A stretch of 64,000 nucleotides of DNA, from positions 20,681-84,680 of the forward strand of contig NZ_CAJFCI010000015.1 of the NCBI RefSeq assembly GCF_904061905.1, written 5' to 3'. Source of the stretch: Zestomonas carbonaria (GTDB taxonomy: Bacteria; Pseudomonadota; Gammaproteobacteria; Pseudomonadales; Pseudomonadaceae). Below, piece after piece: positions 45,469 through 54,023 of the stretch. A model generated the notes under the pieces. The model was not told the DNA's origin and searched no databases. It worked only from the letters and a program-made list of their open reading frames with translations. Position 1 is the stretch's first letter, and each line of letters begins with the position of its first letter. The translations under genes and the position numbers were made by a program.

Positions 45469-46324
45469 GCTGGGCAGACTCCCGCGCCACCGCCAGGAAC
45501 GCCGCCGGCAGACGCGCCAGGCGCCGCTCCTTGAGGCAATAGAGGTACTCGTCGATCATCGCCGCCCCTTCGATCTCGACGATGCGCAGCTCGGGATTGT
45601 CCGGCACCTCATGGCGGGCGATGAGGCTCACGCCGATGTTGCGCAGCACCGCCTCGCGGATCGACTCGCGGCTGCCGATCTCCAGCAGCGCGGCGGGCTT
45701 CACCCCGGCCTTGGCGAGCATCGCCTCGCTGATCAGGCGGGTGGTCGAGCCGGGCTCGCGGACCAGCAGGCAGTGGCCGGCCAGGGCCCCCAGCGGCACC
45801 GAGGCCTGCGTCGCCAGCGGATGCTCGCGGTGCACCGCCAGGACCAGCGGGTCGCTACCCAGCAACAGGCGGGTCAGGCGCGCGTCTTCGAGCGGCTGCG
45901 AGGAAGCGGCGAGATCGACGCGATACTCCTCCAGCGCCTCGATGACCTGCTGGGAGTTGCCGATCTCGACGCTGACTTCGATCTGCGGGAAGCGCTCGCG
46001 GAACGTCTTGACCAGGTCGAGGATGTAATAGGGCGCGGTGGCGCCGATGCGCAGGCGGCCCTGCATCTGTCCGGCGTTGCGCAGGTGGAACTCGATGTCC
46101 GACTCGCGCTGCAGCAGGTCCTTGACCAGCGGCAGCAGCCGCGCGCCCTCCTCGCTGAGTGCCAGGCCACGGCCGCCCCGGTAGAACAGCTCGACGCCGT
46201 ACTGGCTTTCCAGGCTGCGAATCTGCGTGGTCACCGTCGGCTGGCTGAGGCCGAGCTTCTTCGCCGCCTGGGTCACGCTGCCCAGGCGGGCGACCGTGTA
46301 GAAGGCCTTCAGCTCGGCCAGCAT
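45464..46324 (-). CDS. LysR-family regulator of the phosphonate locus
   Basis: This 286-aa LysR regulator has an N-terminal winged HTH (FYTVARLGSVTQAAKKLGLSQPTVTTQIRSLE, about residues 8-40) and a periplasmic-binding-like effector domain. It starts 4 bp after the thyA stop, so it is probably read from the lgt-thyA transcript. It precedes the importer ATPase gene on the same strand rather than diverging from it, which is atypical for LysR/target pairs. LysR proteins of this type (PhnR-like) accompany AEP clusters. The stop is supplied by a family-B repeat. Confidence 0.85.
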   Translation of the reverse strand: MLAELKAFYTVARLGSVTQAAKKLGLSQPTVTTQIRSLESQYGVELFYRGGRGLALSEEGARLLPLVKDLLQRESDIEFHLRNAGQMQGRLRIGATAPYYILDLVKTFRERFPQIEVSVEIGNSQQVIEALEEYRVDLAASSQPLEDARLTRLLLGSDPLVLAVHREHPLATQASVPLGALAGHCLLVREPGSTTRLISEAMLAKAGVKPAALLEIGSRESIREAVLRNIGVSLIARHEVPDNPELRIVEIEGAAMIDEYLYCLKERRLARLPAAFLAVARESAQP

Positions 46325-46328
46325 CGGC

Positions 46329-47123
46329 CTACACCGCCACCGGCGCCTTGATGTGCGGGTGGGACTGGTAGTTCAGCAGCTCGAAATCCTCGAAGCGGAA
46401 GGCGAACAGGTCCTTCACCTCGGGATTGATCTTCATGGTCGGCAGCGGCAGCGGCTCGCGGGTGAGCTGCAGGTCGGCCTGCTCTATGTGGTTGGAATAC
46501 AGGTGGCAGTCACCGCCGGTCCAGATGAACTCGCCCGGCTGCAAGTCGCAGACCTGGGCGATCATCAGGGTCAGCAGCGCGTAGCTGGCGATGTTGAAGG
46601 GCACGCCGAGGAAGATGTCCGCCGAGCGCTGGTACAACTGGCAGCTCAGCTTGCCGTCCGCGACGTAGAACTGGAACAGCGCGTGGCACGGCGGCAGGGC
46701 CATCTCGTCGACCAGCGCCGGGTTCCAGGCGGAGACGATCAGCCGGCGCGAGTCCGGGTTCTTCCTGATCATCTCGACCAGCTTGGCGATCTGGTCGATC
46801 GACTCGCCGTCCGGCGCCGGCCAGCTCCGCCACTGGTAGCCGTACACCGGGCCTAGGTCGCCGTTCTCGTCGGCCCACTCGTCCCAGATGCTCACGCCGT
46901 GGTCCTTGAGGTAGCGGATATTGGTATCGCCCTGCAGGAACCACAGCAACTCGACGATGATCGAGCGCAGGTGGCATTTCTTGGTGGTCACCAGCGGGAA
47001 GCCGTCGGCCAGGTCGAAGCGCATCTGGTGGCCGAACACGCTGTAGGTGCCGGTGCCGGTGCGGTCGCTCTTGTAGGTGCCGGTCTCGCGCACCCGGCGC
47101 ATCAGGTCGAGGTATTGTTTCAT
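46329..47123 (-). CDS. thyA: Thymidylate synthase
   Basis: ThyA (264 aa, the E. coli length) methylates dUMP with methylene-tetrahydrofolate. The active site [13 protein letters not shown] holds the nucleophilic cysteine, and [19 protein letters not shown] and HLYSNHIEQ are conserved. The start codon overlaps the lgt stop (ATGA). This lgt-thyA coupling is the usual gammaproteobacterial arrangement. Confidence 0.98.
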   Translation of the reverse strand: MKQYLDLMRRVRETGTYKSDRTGTGTYSVFGHQMRFDLADGFPLVTTKKCHLRSIIVELLWFLQGDTNIRYLKDHGVSIWDEWADENGDLGPVYGYQWRSWPAPDGESIDQIAKLVEMIRKNPDSRRLIVSAWNPALVDEMALPPCHALFQFYVADGKLSCQLYQRSADIFLGVPFNIASYALLTLMIAQVCDLQPGEFIWTGGDCHLYSNHIEQADLQLTREPLPLPTMKINPEVKDLFAFRFEDFELLNYQSHPHIKAPVAV

Positions 47124-47923
47124 CGGGTGACTCCTTGCGCGGCTTGGCGGCGGTAGGCGTAGTACATCAGTCCGGCGCCACCGAGGATCATCGGCAGGCA
47201 CAGCACCTGGCCCATGGTCAGCCAGCCGAAGGCCAGGTAGCCGAGCTGGGCGTCCGGCACGCGGACGAATTCGACGATGAAGCGGAAGATCCCGTAGCAG
47301 ATGGCGAACAGTCCGGACACCGCCATGGCTGGCCGCGGCTTGCGGGAGAAGATCCAGAGGATGACGAACAGCGCCACGCCTTCGAGGGCGAACTGGTAGA
47401 GCTGCGACGGGTGGCGCGCCAGTTGCTGCGGGTCGGTGGGGAAGACCATCGCCCAGGGCAGGTCGGTGGCCTTGCCCCATAGTTCGGCGTTGATGAAGTT
47501 GCCGATGCGCCCGGCGCCCAGGCCGATCGGCACCAGCGGGGCGATGAAGTCCATCAGTTCGAAGAAGCCCTTGCCGTGGCGCTTGCCGAACCACCAGGTG
47601 GCGAGCATCACGCCGATCAGCCCGCCGTGGAAGGACATGCCACCCTCCCACACGCGGAGGATCTTCAGCGGATCGTTGAGATAGGCCGACAGGTCGTAGA
47701 ACAGCACGTAGCCGAGCCGGCCACCGAGGATCACGCCCATGGCCACCCAGAACACCAGGTCGGAGAGCTTTTCCTTGGTCCAGGCGGGATCGAAGGCCTT
47801 GAGCCGGCGGCTGGCGAGAAACCAGGCGCCGCCGATGCCGATCAGGTACATCAGGCCGTACCAGTGGATTTTCAGTGGCCCCAGGCTCAGGGCAACCGGG
47901 TCGATTTGCGGGTAAGGCAGCAT
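47120..47923 (-). CDS. lgt: Prolipoprotein diacylglyceryl transferase
   Basis: Lgt (267 aa, seven membrane segments) attaches diacylglycerol to the lipobox cysteine of prolipoproteins. The Lgt signature [15 protein letters not shown] and the catalytic [12 protein letters not shown] are intact. It is coupled to thyA and starts 9 bp after the upstream TauE-type gene's stop. Confidence 0.97.
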   Translation of the reverse strand: MLPYPQIDPVALSLGPLKIHWYGLMYLIGIGGAWFLASRRLKAFDPAWTKEKLSDLVFWVAMGVILGGRLGYVLFYDLSAYLNDPLKILRVWEGGMSFHGGLIGVMLATWWFGKRHGKGFFELMDFIAPLVPIGLGAGRIGNFINAELWGKATDLPWAMVFPTDPQQLARHPSQLYQFALEGVALFVILWIFSRKPRPAMAVSGLFAICYGIFRFIVEFVRVPDAQLGYLAFGWLTMGQVLCLPMILGGAGLMYYAYRRQAAQGVTR

Positions 47924-47932
47924 TGCGGCTCC

Positions 47933-48715
47933 TTAAAGAAGAAAATTCAGACCGACGCCGAGCAGCAGCAGCGCGAACAGGCGCTTCAGCACCCGCTGCG
48001 GCAGGCGGTGTGCCAGCCGTGCGCCGACACGGGCGAACGGCATGCTGGCGATGGCGATGCCGACCAGCGCCGGCAGGTAAACATAACCCAGGCTCCACTC
48101 CGGCAGGTTCGGCGCGCTCCAGCCCAGCAGCGCGAAGCTCGCCGCGCCCATCAGCGCGATCGGCAAGCCACAGGCCGCCGAGGTGGCCACCGCCTGCTGC
48201 ATGCTCTGTCCGCGCCAGACCAGGAACGGCACGGTCAGCGAGCCGCCGCCGATGCCGAAGATCGCCGACGCCCAGCCGACCACGCCGCCGGCGGCGCTCA
48301 GGCCGGGTTTGCCGGGCAACCCGCCGGTGGCCTTGGGCCGCAGGTCGAAGGCCATCTGGATGGCGATGCAGATGGCGAAGGTGCCGATGATCTTCTGCAA
48401 CAACGGCCCGGAGATCGCTTCGGCGGTCCACGACCCGAGGGCGGCACCGACCAGGATGCCCAGGGCCATCCAGGTGAACACCGTCCAGTTCACCGCGCCC
48501 TTGCGGTGGTGTTCGAGCACCGAGTTGACCGAGGTGAAGACGATGGTGGCCAGCGAGGTGCCGACCGCCATGTGGGTAAGGATCGCCGGATCGAAGCCGT
48601 GGGCGCTGAAGCTGAACACCAGCACGGGCACGATGATCATGCCGCCGCCGACCCCGAACAGCCCGGCCAGAACGCCGGCACCGGCGCCCAACAGCAGATA
48701 CAGCAGGAATTCCAT
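47933..48715 (-). CDS. TauE/SafE-family anion exporter
   Basis: This 260-aa membrane protein has two repeats of the TauE/SafE domain, each with a glycine-rich motif ([14 protein letters not shown], about residues 19-32, and [14 protein letters not shown] in the second half). The family exports sulfite, sulfoacetate or related organosulfur anions; the substrate here is unknown. It is first in the operon with lgt, thyA and the LysR gene. The start at 48715 ([12 protein letters not shown]) is chosen over an upstream open frame. Confidence 0.88.
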   Translation of the reverse strand: MEFLLYLLLGAGAGVLAGLFGVGGGMIIVPVLVFSFSAHGFDPAILTHMAVGTSLATIVFTSVNSVLEHHRKGAVNWTVFTWMALGILVGAALGSWTAEAISGPLLQKIIGTFAICIAIQMAFDLRPKATGGLPGKPGLSAAGGVVGWASAIFGIGGGSLTVPFLVWRGQSMQQAVATSAACGLPIALMGAASFALLGWSAPNLPEWSLGYVYLPALVGIAIASMPFARVGARLAHRLPQRVLKRLFALLLLGVGLNFLL

Positions 48716-48792
48716 CGTTACCCCCTTGGACGATGGCGCATGGTAACGGATGCGCCCCCTCCCCTCCACCGGAGGCGGACGGGAAGCCCGGA

Positions 48793-48849
48793 CAATGTAG
48801 GAGCGAACGCATCGCGAAGTATCGTCGTCCCCGCGAACGCGGGGACCCA
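48793..48849. repeat. Family F half unit and family D palindrome
   Basis: AATGTAGGAGCGAACGCATC then GTCGTCCCCGCG-AA-CGCGGGGACCCA (48824-48849), between the divergent exporter and NRDE genes. Confidence 0.75.
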
Positions 48850-48934
48850 AAAACCAGGAACAGGGCCGTCATGCCTACAGGAAAACGCAGGAAGCCTTTA
48901 AGCTCTGGACTTTGCCCCTTTGGGAACCTGCCCG

Positions 48935-49693
48935 ATGTGCCTGATCGTCTTCGCCTGGCGCCCCGGCCATGAGCTGCCGCTGGTGGTCGCCGCCAACCGC
49001 GACGAGTTCTACGCCCGCCCGAGCCTTCCGCTGGGAGAGTGGGAGGACGCCCATGGCCTGTACGCTGGCCGCGACCTGGAGGCCGTCGGCACCTGGATGG
49101 GCGTCACCGCCGACGGCCGCTTCGCCGCGCTGACCAACATCCGCGACCCCGGCCAACCGCAGGGCGCTCGCTCGCGTGGCGAACTGGTGGCGCGCTACCT
49201 GCGCGGCCACCTTTCCCCCGCCGCCTACCTGGAACAGGTCGCCGCCGAGGCCCATGCCTATACCGGCTTCAACCTGCTGGTCGGCACCCGCGAGCAATTG
49301 TTCTACCTGAATGCCCGGGAAGCCGAGCCACGGCGACTCGACGCCGGCATCTACGGGCTCTCCAACGCGGCGCTGGACACGCCCTGGCCGAAGCTGGAAC
49401 GCAGCAAGGCGGCGCTCGCCGGGTGCCTCGTCGATCCCAAGCCGGAAGCCTTGCTGGCGCTGCTCGCTGATCCGGAACCGGCCAGCGATGCCAGCCTGCC
49501 GGACACCGGCGTCGGCCTGGCCACCGAGCGCCTGCTGTCCAGCCCGTTCATCGCCAGCCCCAACTACGGCACCCGCGCCAGCACCGCGCTGCTGCGCCGC
49601 GCCGATGGCTCGCAGCTACTGGTCGAACGCAGCTTCGGGCCGTCGGGCGCGCATCTGGGGGAGGTTCGGTTGGAGATCGGGGCCGAACCGTAG
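48935..49693 (+). CDS. NRDE-family (TANGO2-like) protein
   Basis: This 252-aa protein has the family-defining MCLIVFAW start and NRDE (residues 21-24) motif, then [16 protein letters not shown] and [19 protein letters not shown]. The Ntn-type Cys2 may be the nucleophile after Met removal. The eukaryotic homologue TANGO2 acts in lipid/haem trafficking; the bacterial role is unknown (a role in haem handling has been proposed). The protein ends Glu-Pro and CCG-TAG, where the TAG is part of a family-C repeat. Confidence 0.87.
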   Translation: MCLIVFAWRPGHELPLVVAANRDEFYARPSLPLGEWEDAHGLYAGRDLEAVGTWMGVTADGRFAALTNIRDPGQPQGARSRGELVARYLRGHLSPAAYLEQVAAEAHAYTGFNLLVGTREQLFYLNAREAEPRRLDAGIYGLSNAALDTPWPKLERSKAALAGCLVDPKPEALLALLADPEPASDASLPDTGVGLATERLLSSPFIASPNYGTRASTALLRRADGSQLLVERSFGPSGAHLGEVRLEIGAEP

Positions 49694-49821
49694 GGTGCGC
49701 CGTGCGCACCGATCAAGAACCGTACCTCGAGCCTCTGGCGGAACGCCGTGCACATCCCGAGGTAAACGGTGCGCGCAGCACACCCTACGTTCATTGGATT
49801 CCCGCGTTCGCGGGGATGACG
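49688..49821. repeat. Family C element providing the NRDE stop codon, followed by family D
   Basis: CCGTAGGGTGCGCCGTGCGC...GCAGCACACCCTACG (49688-49789) is the second copy of the 100-bp family C, followed by TTGGATTCCCGCG-TT-CGCGGGGATGACG (49794-49821). It lies between convergent NRDE and ptsP genes. Confidence 0.85.
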
Positions 49822-49855
49822 TGAACCGGTTGCGCCCACGGGATATGGGAGCGGC

Positions 49856-52135
49856 CTACGCCTGGATGGTCGCCGCCGGGTTGATCACCCGGCCCAGGCC
49901 GAGGTTACGCAGGGCCAGTTGCAGGCTGCTGTGGGTGACCTGCGGGTTGTCGATGGTCATCAACTGGGCAAGCAGTTCCTTGGCCTTGCTGAGGGTGATC
50001 TGGCGCAGCAGCCACTTCACCTTGGGCAGGTTGGTGGCGTTCATCGACAGGCTGTCGAAGCCCATCGCCAGCAGCAGCACCGCCGCCGCCGGGTCGCCGG
50101 CCATCTCGCCGCAGATGCTCACCGGCTTGCCTTCGGCATGAGCGCCGTCGACCACCGCGCGCAGCGCCTGCAACACCGCCGGATGGAGGAAGTCGTAGAG
50201 GTCGGCGACGCGCGGGTTGTTGCGGTCCACCGCCAGCAGGTACTGGGTCAGGTCGTTGGAGCCGACCGACAGGAAGTCGACCTGGCGGGCCAGCTCGCGC
50301 ACCTGGTAGACCGCCGCCGGCACCTCGATCATCACGCCGACCGGCGGCATGGGGATGTCGACGCCTTCGTCGCGCACCTCGCCCCAGGCGCGGTGGATCA
50401 GGTGCAGCGCCTCTTCCAGTTCGTGGGTGCCGGAGATCATCGGCAGCAGGATGCGCAGGTTGTCCAGCCCCTCGCTGGCCTTGAGCATGGCGCGGATCTG
50501 CACCAGGAAGATTTCCGGGTGGTCGAGGGTGACGCGGATGCCGCGCCAGCCGAGGAAGGGGTTGTCTTCCTTGATCGGGAAGTAGGACAGCGCCTTGTCG
50601 CCGCCGATGTCCAGGGTGCGCATGGTCACCGGCTGCGGGTGGAAGGCGGCGAGCTGCTCGCGGTAGATCGCCAGTTGCTCCTTCTCGCTGGGGAAGCGCT
50701 CCTTGATCATGAACGGCACTTCGGTGCGGTACAGGCCGACGCCCTCGGCGCCGCGCTCCTGGGCGCGCACCACGTCGGCAAGCAGGCCGGTGTTGACCCA
50801 CAGCGGCATGCGGTGGCCATCCAGCGTCTCGCAGGGCAGCTCGCGTAGGGCGTTGAGGCCCTGGGCCAGTTGGCGTTCCTCCTCGACCACCTCGGCATAT
50901 TGCTTGCGCAGCAGCTCGCTGGGGTTGGTGAACACCTCGCCGTGGTAGCCGTCGACGATCATGGAGATGCCGTCGACCTTGGAGTACGGCAGGTCGACCG
51001 CGCCCATCACCGTGGGAATGCCCATGGCGCGGGCGAGGATGGCGACGTGGGAGTTGCCCGAACCGAGCACCGAGACCAGGCCGACCAGCTTGCCTTCCGG
51101 CACTTCGCCGAGCATCGCCGGCGACAGCTCCTCGCTGATCAGGATGGTATTCTCCTGGTAGACCAGGTTCTGCTTGCGCTCCTCCTGCAGGTAGGCGAGC
51201 AGGCGGCGGCCGAGGTCCTTGACGTCGGAGGCGCGCTCGCGCAGGTAGGCGTCGTCCATCAGTTCGAAGCGCTTGACGTGCTCGCCGACCACCTGGCGCA
51301 ACGCGCCCTGGGCCCACTGGCCGGTCTTGATGACCTTGATCACTTCGCTGCCGAGGGCAGCGTCGTCGAGCATCATCAGGTAGACGTCGAACAGCGCGCG
51401 CTCTTCCGGACGCAACTGGGTAGCCAGCTTGGCGGAGAGCTGGCGCATGTCGGCGCGCACGCCCTCGAGGGCGTTGTTGAACAGCTTGATCTCGGCATCG
51501 ACGTCGTCGATGGTCTTGTCCGGCACCACTTCCAGGTCGGCCGGCGGCAGCACCACCACCGCCTTGCCGACGGCGACGCCCGGCGAACCCGGCACGCCGA
51601 CGAAGCGCGCTTCCTGGATGCCCTTGCCCTGGCGGCCGAGGCCACGGATCGAGCCGGTCGCCTCGGCGTGGGCGATCACCCCGGCGAGCTGCGCGCTCAT
51701 GGTGACCAGGAAGGCTTCCTCGCCCTCGTCGAAGCGGCGGCGCTCCTTCTGCTGGATGACCAGCACGCCCATCACCCGCCGGTGGTGGATGATCGGCGCG
51801 CCGAGGAAGGAGGCGTAGCGTTCCTCGCCGGTCTCGGCGAAGTAGCGGTAGCGGGGGTGTTCGGAGGCGTGCTCGAGGTTGAGCGGCTCCTCGCGGCTGC
51901 CGACCAGGCCGACCAGGCCCTCGCTCGGCGCCATGCTGACCTTGCCGATGGCCTTCTTGTTGAGGCCCTCGGTGGCCATCAGTACGAATTTGTTGGTCTC
52001 GGGGTCGAGCAGGTAGACCGAGCAGACCTGGCTGCCCATGGCTTCCTTGACCCGCTGCACGATGATCGTCAGCGCCGCCTTGAGATCCTTGGCGGAGTTG
52101 ACTTCCTGGACGATCTTGCGCAGCGTGCTGAGCAT
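49856..52135 (-). CDS. ptsP: Nitrogen PTS enzyme I (phosphoenolpyruvate phosphotransferase)
   Basis: PtsP (759 aa) autophosphorylates from PEP and passes phosphate to NPr and EIIA-Ntr, linking carbon/nitrogen status to K+ and stress regulation. An N-terminal GAF domain (about 1-155) senses a ligand (glutamine in E. coli). The EI domain has the phosphorylated His363 in GSGNSHVAILARAMGIPT, and the PEP-binding barrel has DIGGDKALSYF, GWRGIRVTLD and CGEMAGDP. The start at 52135 gives the family length. It lies 11 bp after rppH, its usual partner. Confidence 0.97.
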   Translation of the reverse strand: MLSTLRKIVQEVNSAKDLKAALTIIVQRVKEAMGSQVCSVYLLDPETNKFVLMATEGLNKKAIGKVSMAPSEGLVGLVGSREEPLNLEHASEHPRYRYFAETGEERYASFLGAPIIHHRRVMGVLVIQQKERRRFDEGEEAFLVTMSAQLAGVIAHAEATGSIRGLGRQGKGIQEARFVGVPGSPGVAVGKAVVVLPPADLEVVPDKTIDDVDAEIKLFNNALEGVRADMRQLSAKLATQLRPEERALFDVYLMMLDDAALGSEVIKVIKTGQWAQGALRQVVGEHVKRFELMDDAYLRERASDVKDLGRRLLAYLQEERKQNLVYQENTILISEELSPAMLGEVPEGKLVGLVSVLGSGNSHVAILARAMGIPTVMGAVDLPYSKVDGISMIVDGYHGEVFTNPSELLRKQYAEVVEEERQLAQGLNALRELPCETLDGHRMPLWVNTGLLADVVRAQERGAEGVGLYRTEVPFMIKERFPSEKEQLAIYREQLAAFHPQPVTMRTLDIGGDKALSYFPIKEDNPFLGWRGIRVTLDHPEIFLVQIRAMLKASEGLDNLRILLPMISGTHELEEALHLIHRAWGEVRDEGVDIPMPPVGVMIEVPAAVYQVRELARQVDFLSVGSNDLTQYLLAVDRNNPRVADLYDFLHPAVLQALRAVVDGAHAEGKPVSICGEMAGDPAAAVLLLAMGFDSLSMNATNLPKVKWLLRQITLSKAKELLAQLMTIDNPQVTHSSLQLALRNLGLGRVINPAATIQA

Positions 52136-52146
52136 ACTTGCTTCCG

Positions 52147-52626
52147 TCAGTCGCGCACGGGTAGGCGTGGCGCGAGCTCCTTGAGGGCGCGCCGGTAGAC
52201 CTCGCGCTTGAATGTGACCACCTGGCCCAGCGGGTACCAGTAGCTGACCCAGCGCCAGCCGTCGAATTCCGGCTTGCCGCTGAGGTCCATGCGCACACGC
52301 TCTTCCGAGGAGCGCAGGCGCAGCAGGAACCACTTCTGTTTCTGGCCGATGCACAGCGGCTGGCTGTGGGTCCGCACCAGGCGTTGCGGTAGACGATAGC
52401 GCAGCCAGCCGCGGGTGCAGGCGAGCACCTGCACGTCGTCCGGCTCCAGGCCGACTTCCTCGTTCAGCTCGCGGTACAGCGCCTGCTCCGGCGTCTCGTT
52501 GGGGTTGATGCCGCCCTGCGGGAACTGCCAGGCATCCTGGTTGATCCGGCGTGCCCAGAGCACCTGGCCAATATCATTGGTCAGGATGATACCGACATTG
52601 GGGCGGAAACCATCGGAATCGATCAC
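52147..52626 (-). CDS. rppH: RNA pyrophosphohydrolase
   Basis: RppH (159 aa) removes pyrophosphate from 5'-triphosphate mRNA to start RNase E decay. The Nudix box [20 protein letters not shown] continues VGL. A GTG start at 52626 ([15 protein letters not shown]) with GAGG upstream gives the standard N-terminus; TTG three codons earlier is less likely. It forms an operon with ptsP. Confidence 0.96.
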   Translation of the reverse strand: MIDSDGFRPNVGIILTNDIGQVLWARRINQDAWQFPQGGINPNETPEQALYRELNEEVGLEPDDVQVLACTRGWLRYRLPQRLVRTHSQPLCIGQKQKWFLLRLRSSEERVRMDLSGKPEFDGWRWVSYWYPLGQVVTFKREVYRRALKELAPRLPVRD

Positions 52627-52718
52627 GGCGGACAACCTCGCAAGCGCATGTCACCGCATTGTTCCACAAAGGTCGTGACAGCAGCAACGCAGCATCCCGG
52701 CAGGTGGGCAGCCTGGGC

Positions 52719-52746
52719 AAAAGGCCTTATTCTGTCGGCCTTTTTT
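52719..52746 (+). terminator. Terminator-like hairpin upstream of the HAD gene
   Basis: AAAAGGCC-N10-GGCC followed by TTTTTT, ending 26 bp before the HAD start codon. There is no gene to its left on the plus strand, so it could be an attenuator in the HAD leader or block antisense read-through. Confidence 0.4.
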
Positions 52747-52771
52747 CAGTTTCCGCAGTGAGCTAACTACC

Positions 52772-53425
52772 GTGCGTCTGGCTTTATTCGACCTCGACAA
52801 CACCCTGCTGGCCGGCGACAGCGACCATGCCTGGGGCGACTACATCTGCCAGCGAGGCCTGGTGGACGCCGCCGAGTACCAGGCGCGCAACGACGCCTTC
52901 TACGCCGACTACTGCGCCGGCAAGCTGGACGTGGTGGCCTACCAGAATTTCAGCCAGGCGATCCTCGGCCGCACCGACATGGCGTTGCTGGCCGAATGGC
53001 ATCGCGACTTCATGCGCGAGGTGATCGAGCCGATCATCCTGGCCAAGGGCGAAGCCCTGCTGGAAGAGCACCGCCGCGCCGGCGACAGGCTGGTGATCAT
53101 CACCGCCACCAACCGCTTCGTCACCGCCCCCATCGCCGCGCGCCTGGGCGTCGATACCCTGCTGGCCACCGAGTGCGGCATGGCCGACGGCCGCTACACC
53201 GGCCAGATTGCCGGCACCCCCTGCTACCAGCAGGGCAAGGTGGTGCGCCTCGACCAATGGCTGGCGGAAACCGGCCTGGGCCTGGAAGACAGCTATTTCT
53301 ACAGCGACTCGCGCAACGACCTGCCGCTGCTGGAAACCGTCGCCAACCCGGTGGCGGTGGACCCGGACGACGTGCTGCGCGCCACCGCCAAGGAACGCGG
53401 CTGGCCGGTGATCTCGTTGCGCTGA
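52772..53425 (+). CDS. HAD-IB family phosphatase
   Basis: This 217-aa HAD hydrolase of the SerB-like IB subfamily has motif [12 protein letters not shown] (Asp7 nucleophile, Asp9), motif II IITATN, the Lys in [13 protein letters not shown], and motif [13 protein letters not shown]. It dephosphorylates a small phosphoester; such proteins are often annotated histidinol-phosphatase or phosphoserine phosphatase-like, and the substrate here is not certain. It uses a GTG start at 52772 and is divergent from rppH. Confidence 0.9.
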   Translation: MRLALFDLDNTLLAGDSDHAWGDYICQRGLVDAAEYQARNDAFYADYCAGKLDVVAYQNFSQAILGRTDMALLAEWHRDFMREVIEPIILAKGEALLEEHRRAGDRLVIITATNRFVTAPIAARLGVDTLLATECGMADGRYTGQIAGTPCYQQGKVVRLDQWLAETGLGLEDSYFYSDSRNDLPLLETVANPVAVDPDDVLRATAKERGWPVISLR

Positions 53426-53455
53426 AGCCCACCCTACCTTGCTGAAGCCCACTTC

Positions 53456-53550
53456 CGTAGCCCTGATTGCATCCGGGCCACCGGTTACGAGCCAGCCCCG
53501 CTTCTTCGTCCGGCCTTCCAGCCTCCAGCGCTCTTGATCGGCTCTTGCCC
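53456..53550. repeat. Degenerate family A followed by family G
   Basis: CCGTAGCCCTGATTGCATCC (53456-53475) then CGTCCGGCCTTCCAGCCTCC...CGCTCTTGATCGGCTCTTG (53508-53548). The minus-strand reading TAGGGCAAGAGCCG begins exactly at the stop codon of the membrane-protein gene at 53550-53552. Confidence 0.7.
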
Positions 53551-53990
53551 TACACCGGCTTGGCAATCACCAGCACCAGCAGCACGGCGAACAGCACGAA
53601 GGTCAGCGCCGCCATCACCAGGGTGGCGCGTTGCGGCGCGGCCAGTTCGCCGTTATCCCGCACGGCCGCCTGCAACCGTTGCAGGCGCCCGGCCAGCAGC
53701 AGCCAGGCGAAGAACGCCGGGATATAAAGAAGCGTACCGCCGAGCAGCCACAGCGCGCTGAGCGGCCAGGGCTGCAAATGGGCCAGCCACCAGGCGCTGA
53801 CCGGCAGGCTGAGGATGCTGAGCAACACCAGCGCCCAACCACCCCATCCAACCAGGCGAAGCTGCCTGGCCGCCTGTTCGCCGTCGCTACGCAGGGCGCG
53901 CCAGGCGTACCAGGCCAGCCCCAGGGCGACGAGCAGCAGCAGCGCGGTGCCGCCGATCAGGGCCAGGTCGAGGGTCTGTACGGTATCCAT
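53550..53990 (-). CDS. Four-TM membrane protein (DUF2269-like)
   Basis: This 146-aa protein has four predicted membrane segments (about residues 7-32, 46-72, 76-100, 122-144). It resembles small DUF2269-type inner-membrane proteins, but the family call is tentative. The ATG at 53990 with GGAG upstream is chosen; a GTG directly before it is also possible. The stop is the first codon of a family-G repeat. It is next to ilvA on the same strand; functional link unknown. Confidence 0.65.
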   Translation of the reverse strand: MDTVQTLDLALIGGTALLLLVALGLAWYAWRALRSDGEQAARQLRLVGWGGWALVLLSILSLPVSAWWLAHLQPWPLSALWLLGGTLLYIPAFFAWLLLAGRLQRLQAAVRDNGELAAPQRATLVMAALTFVLFAVLLVLVIAKPV

Positions 53991-54023
53991 CACGAAGCTC
54001 CGTGGAGTCCTTTCCGCAACAGG

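Noticed and set aside
46329..48872. 847-codon minus frame including thyA
   Set aside because: The upstream portion is lgt and the exporter read in a wrong frame; thyA starts at 47123 with the family N-terminus.
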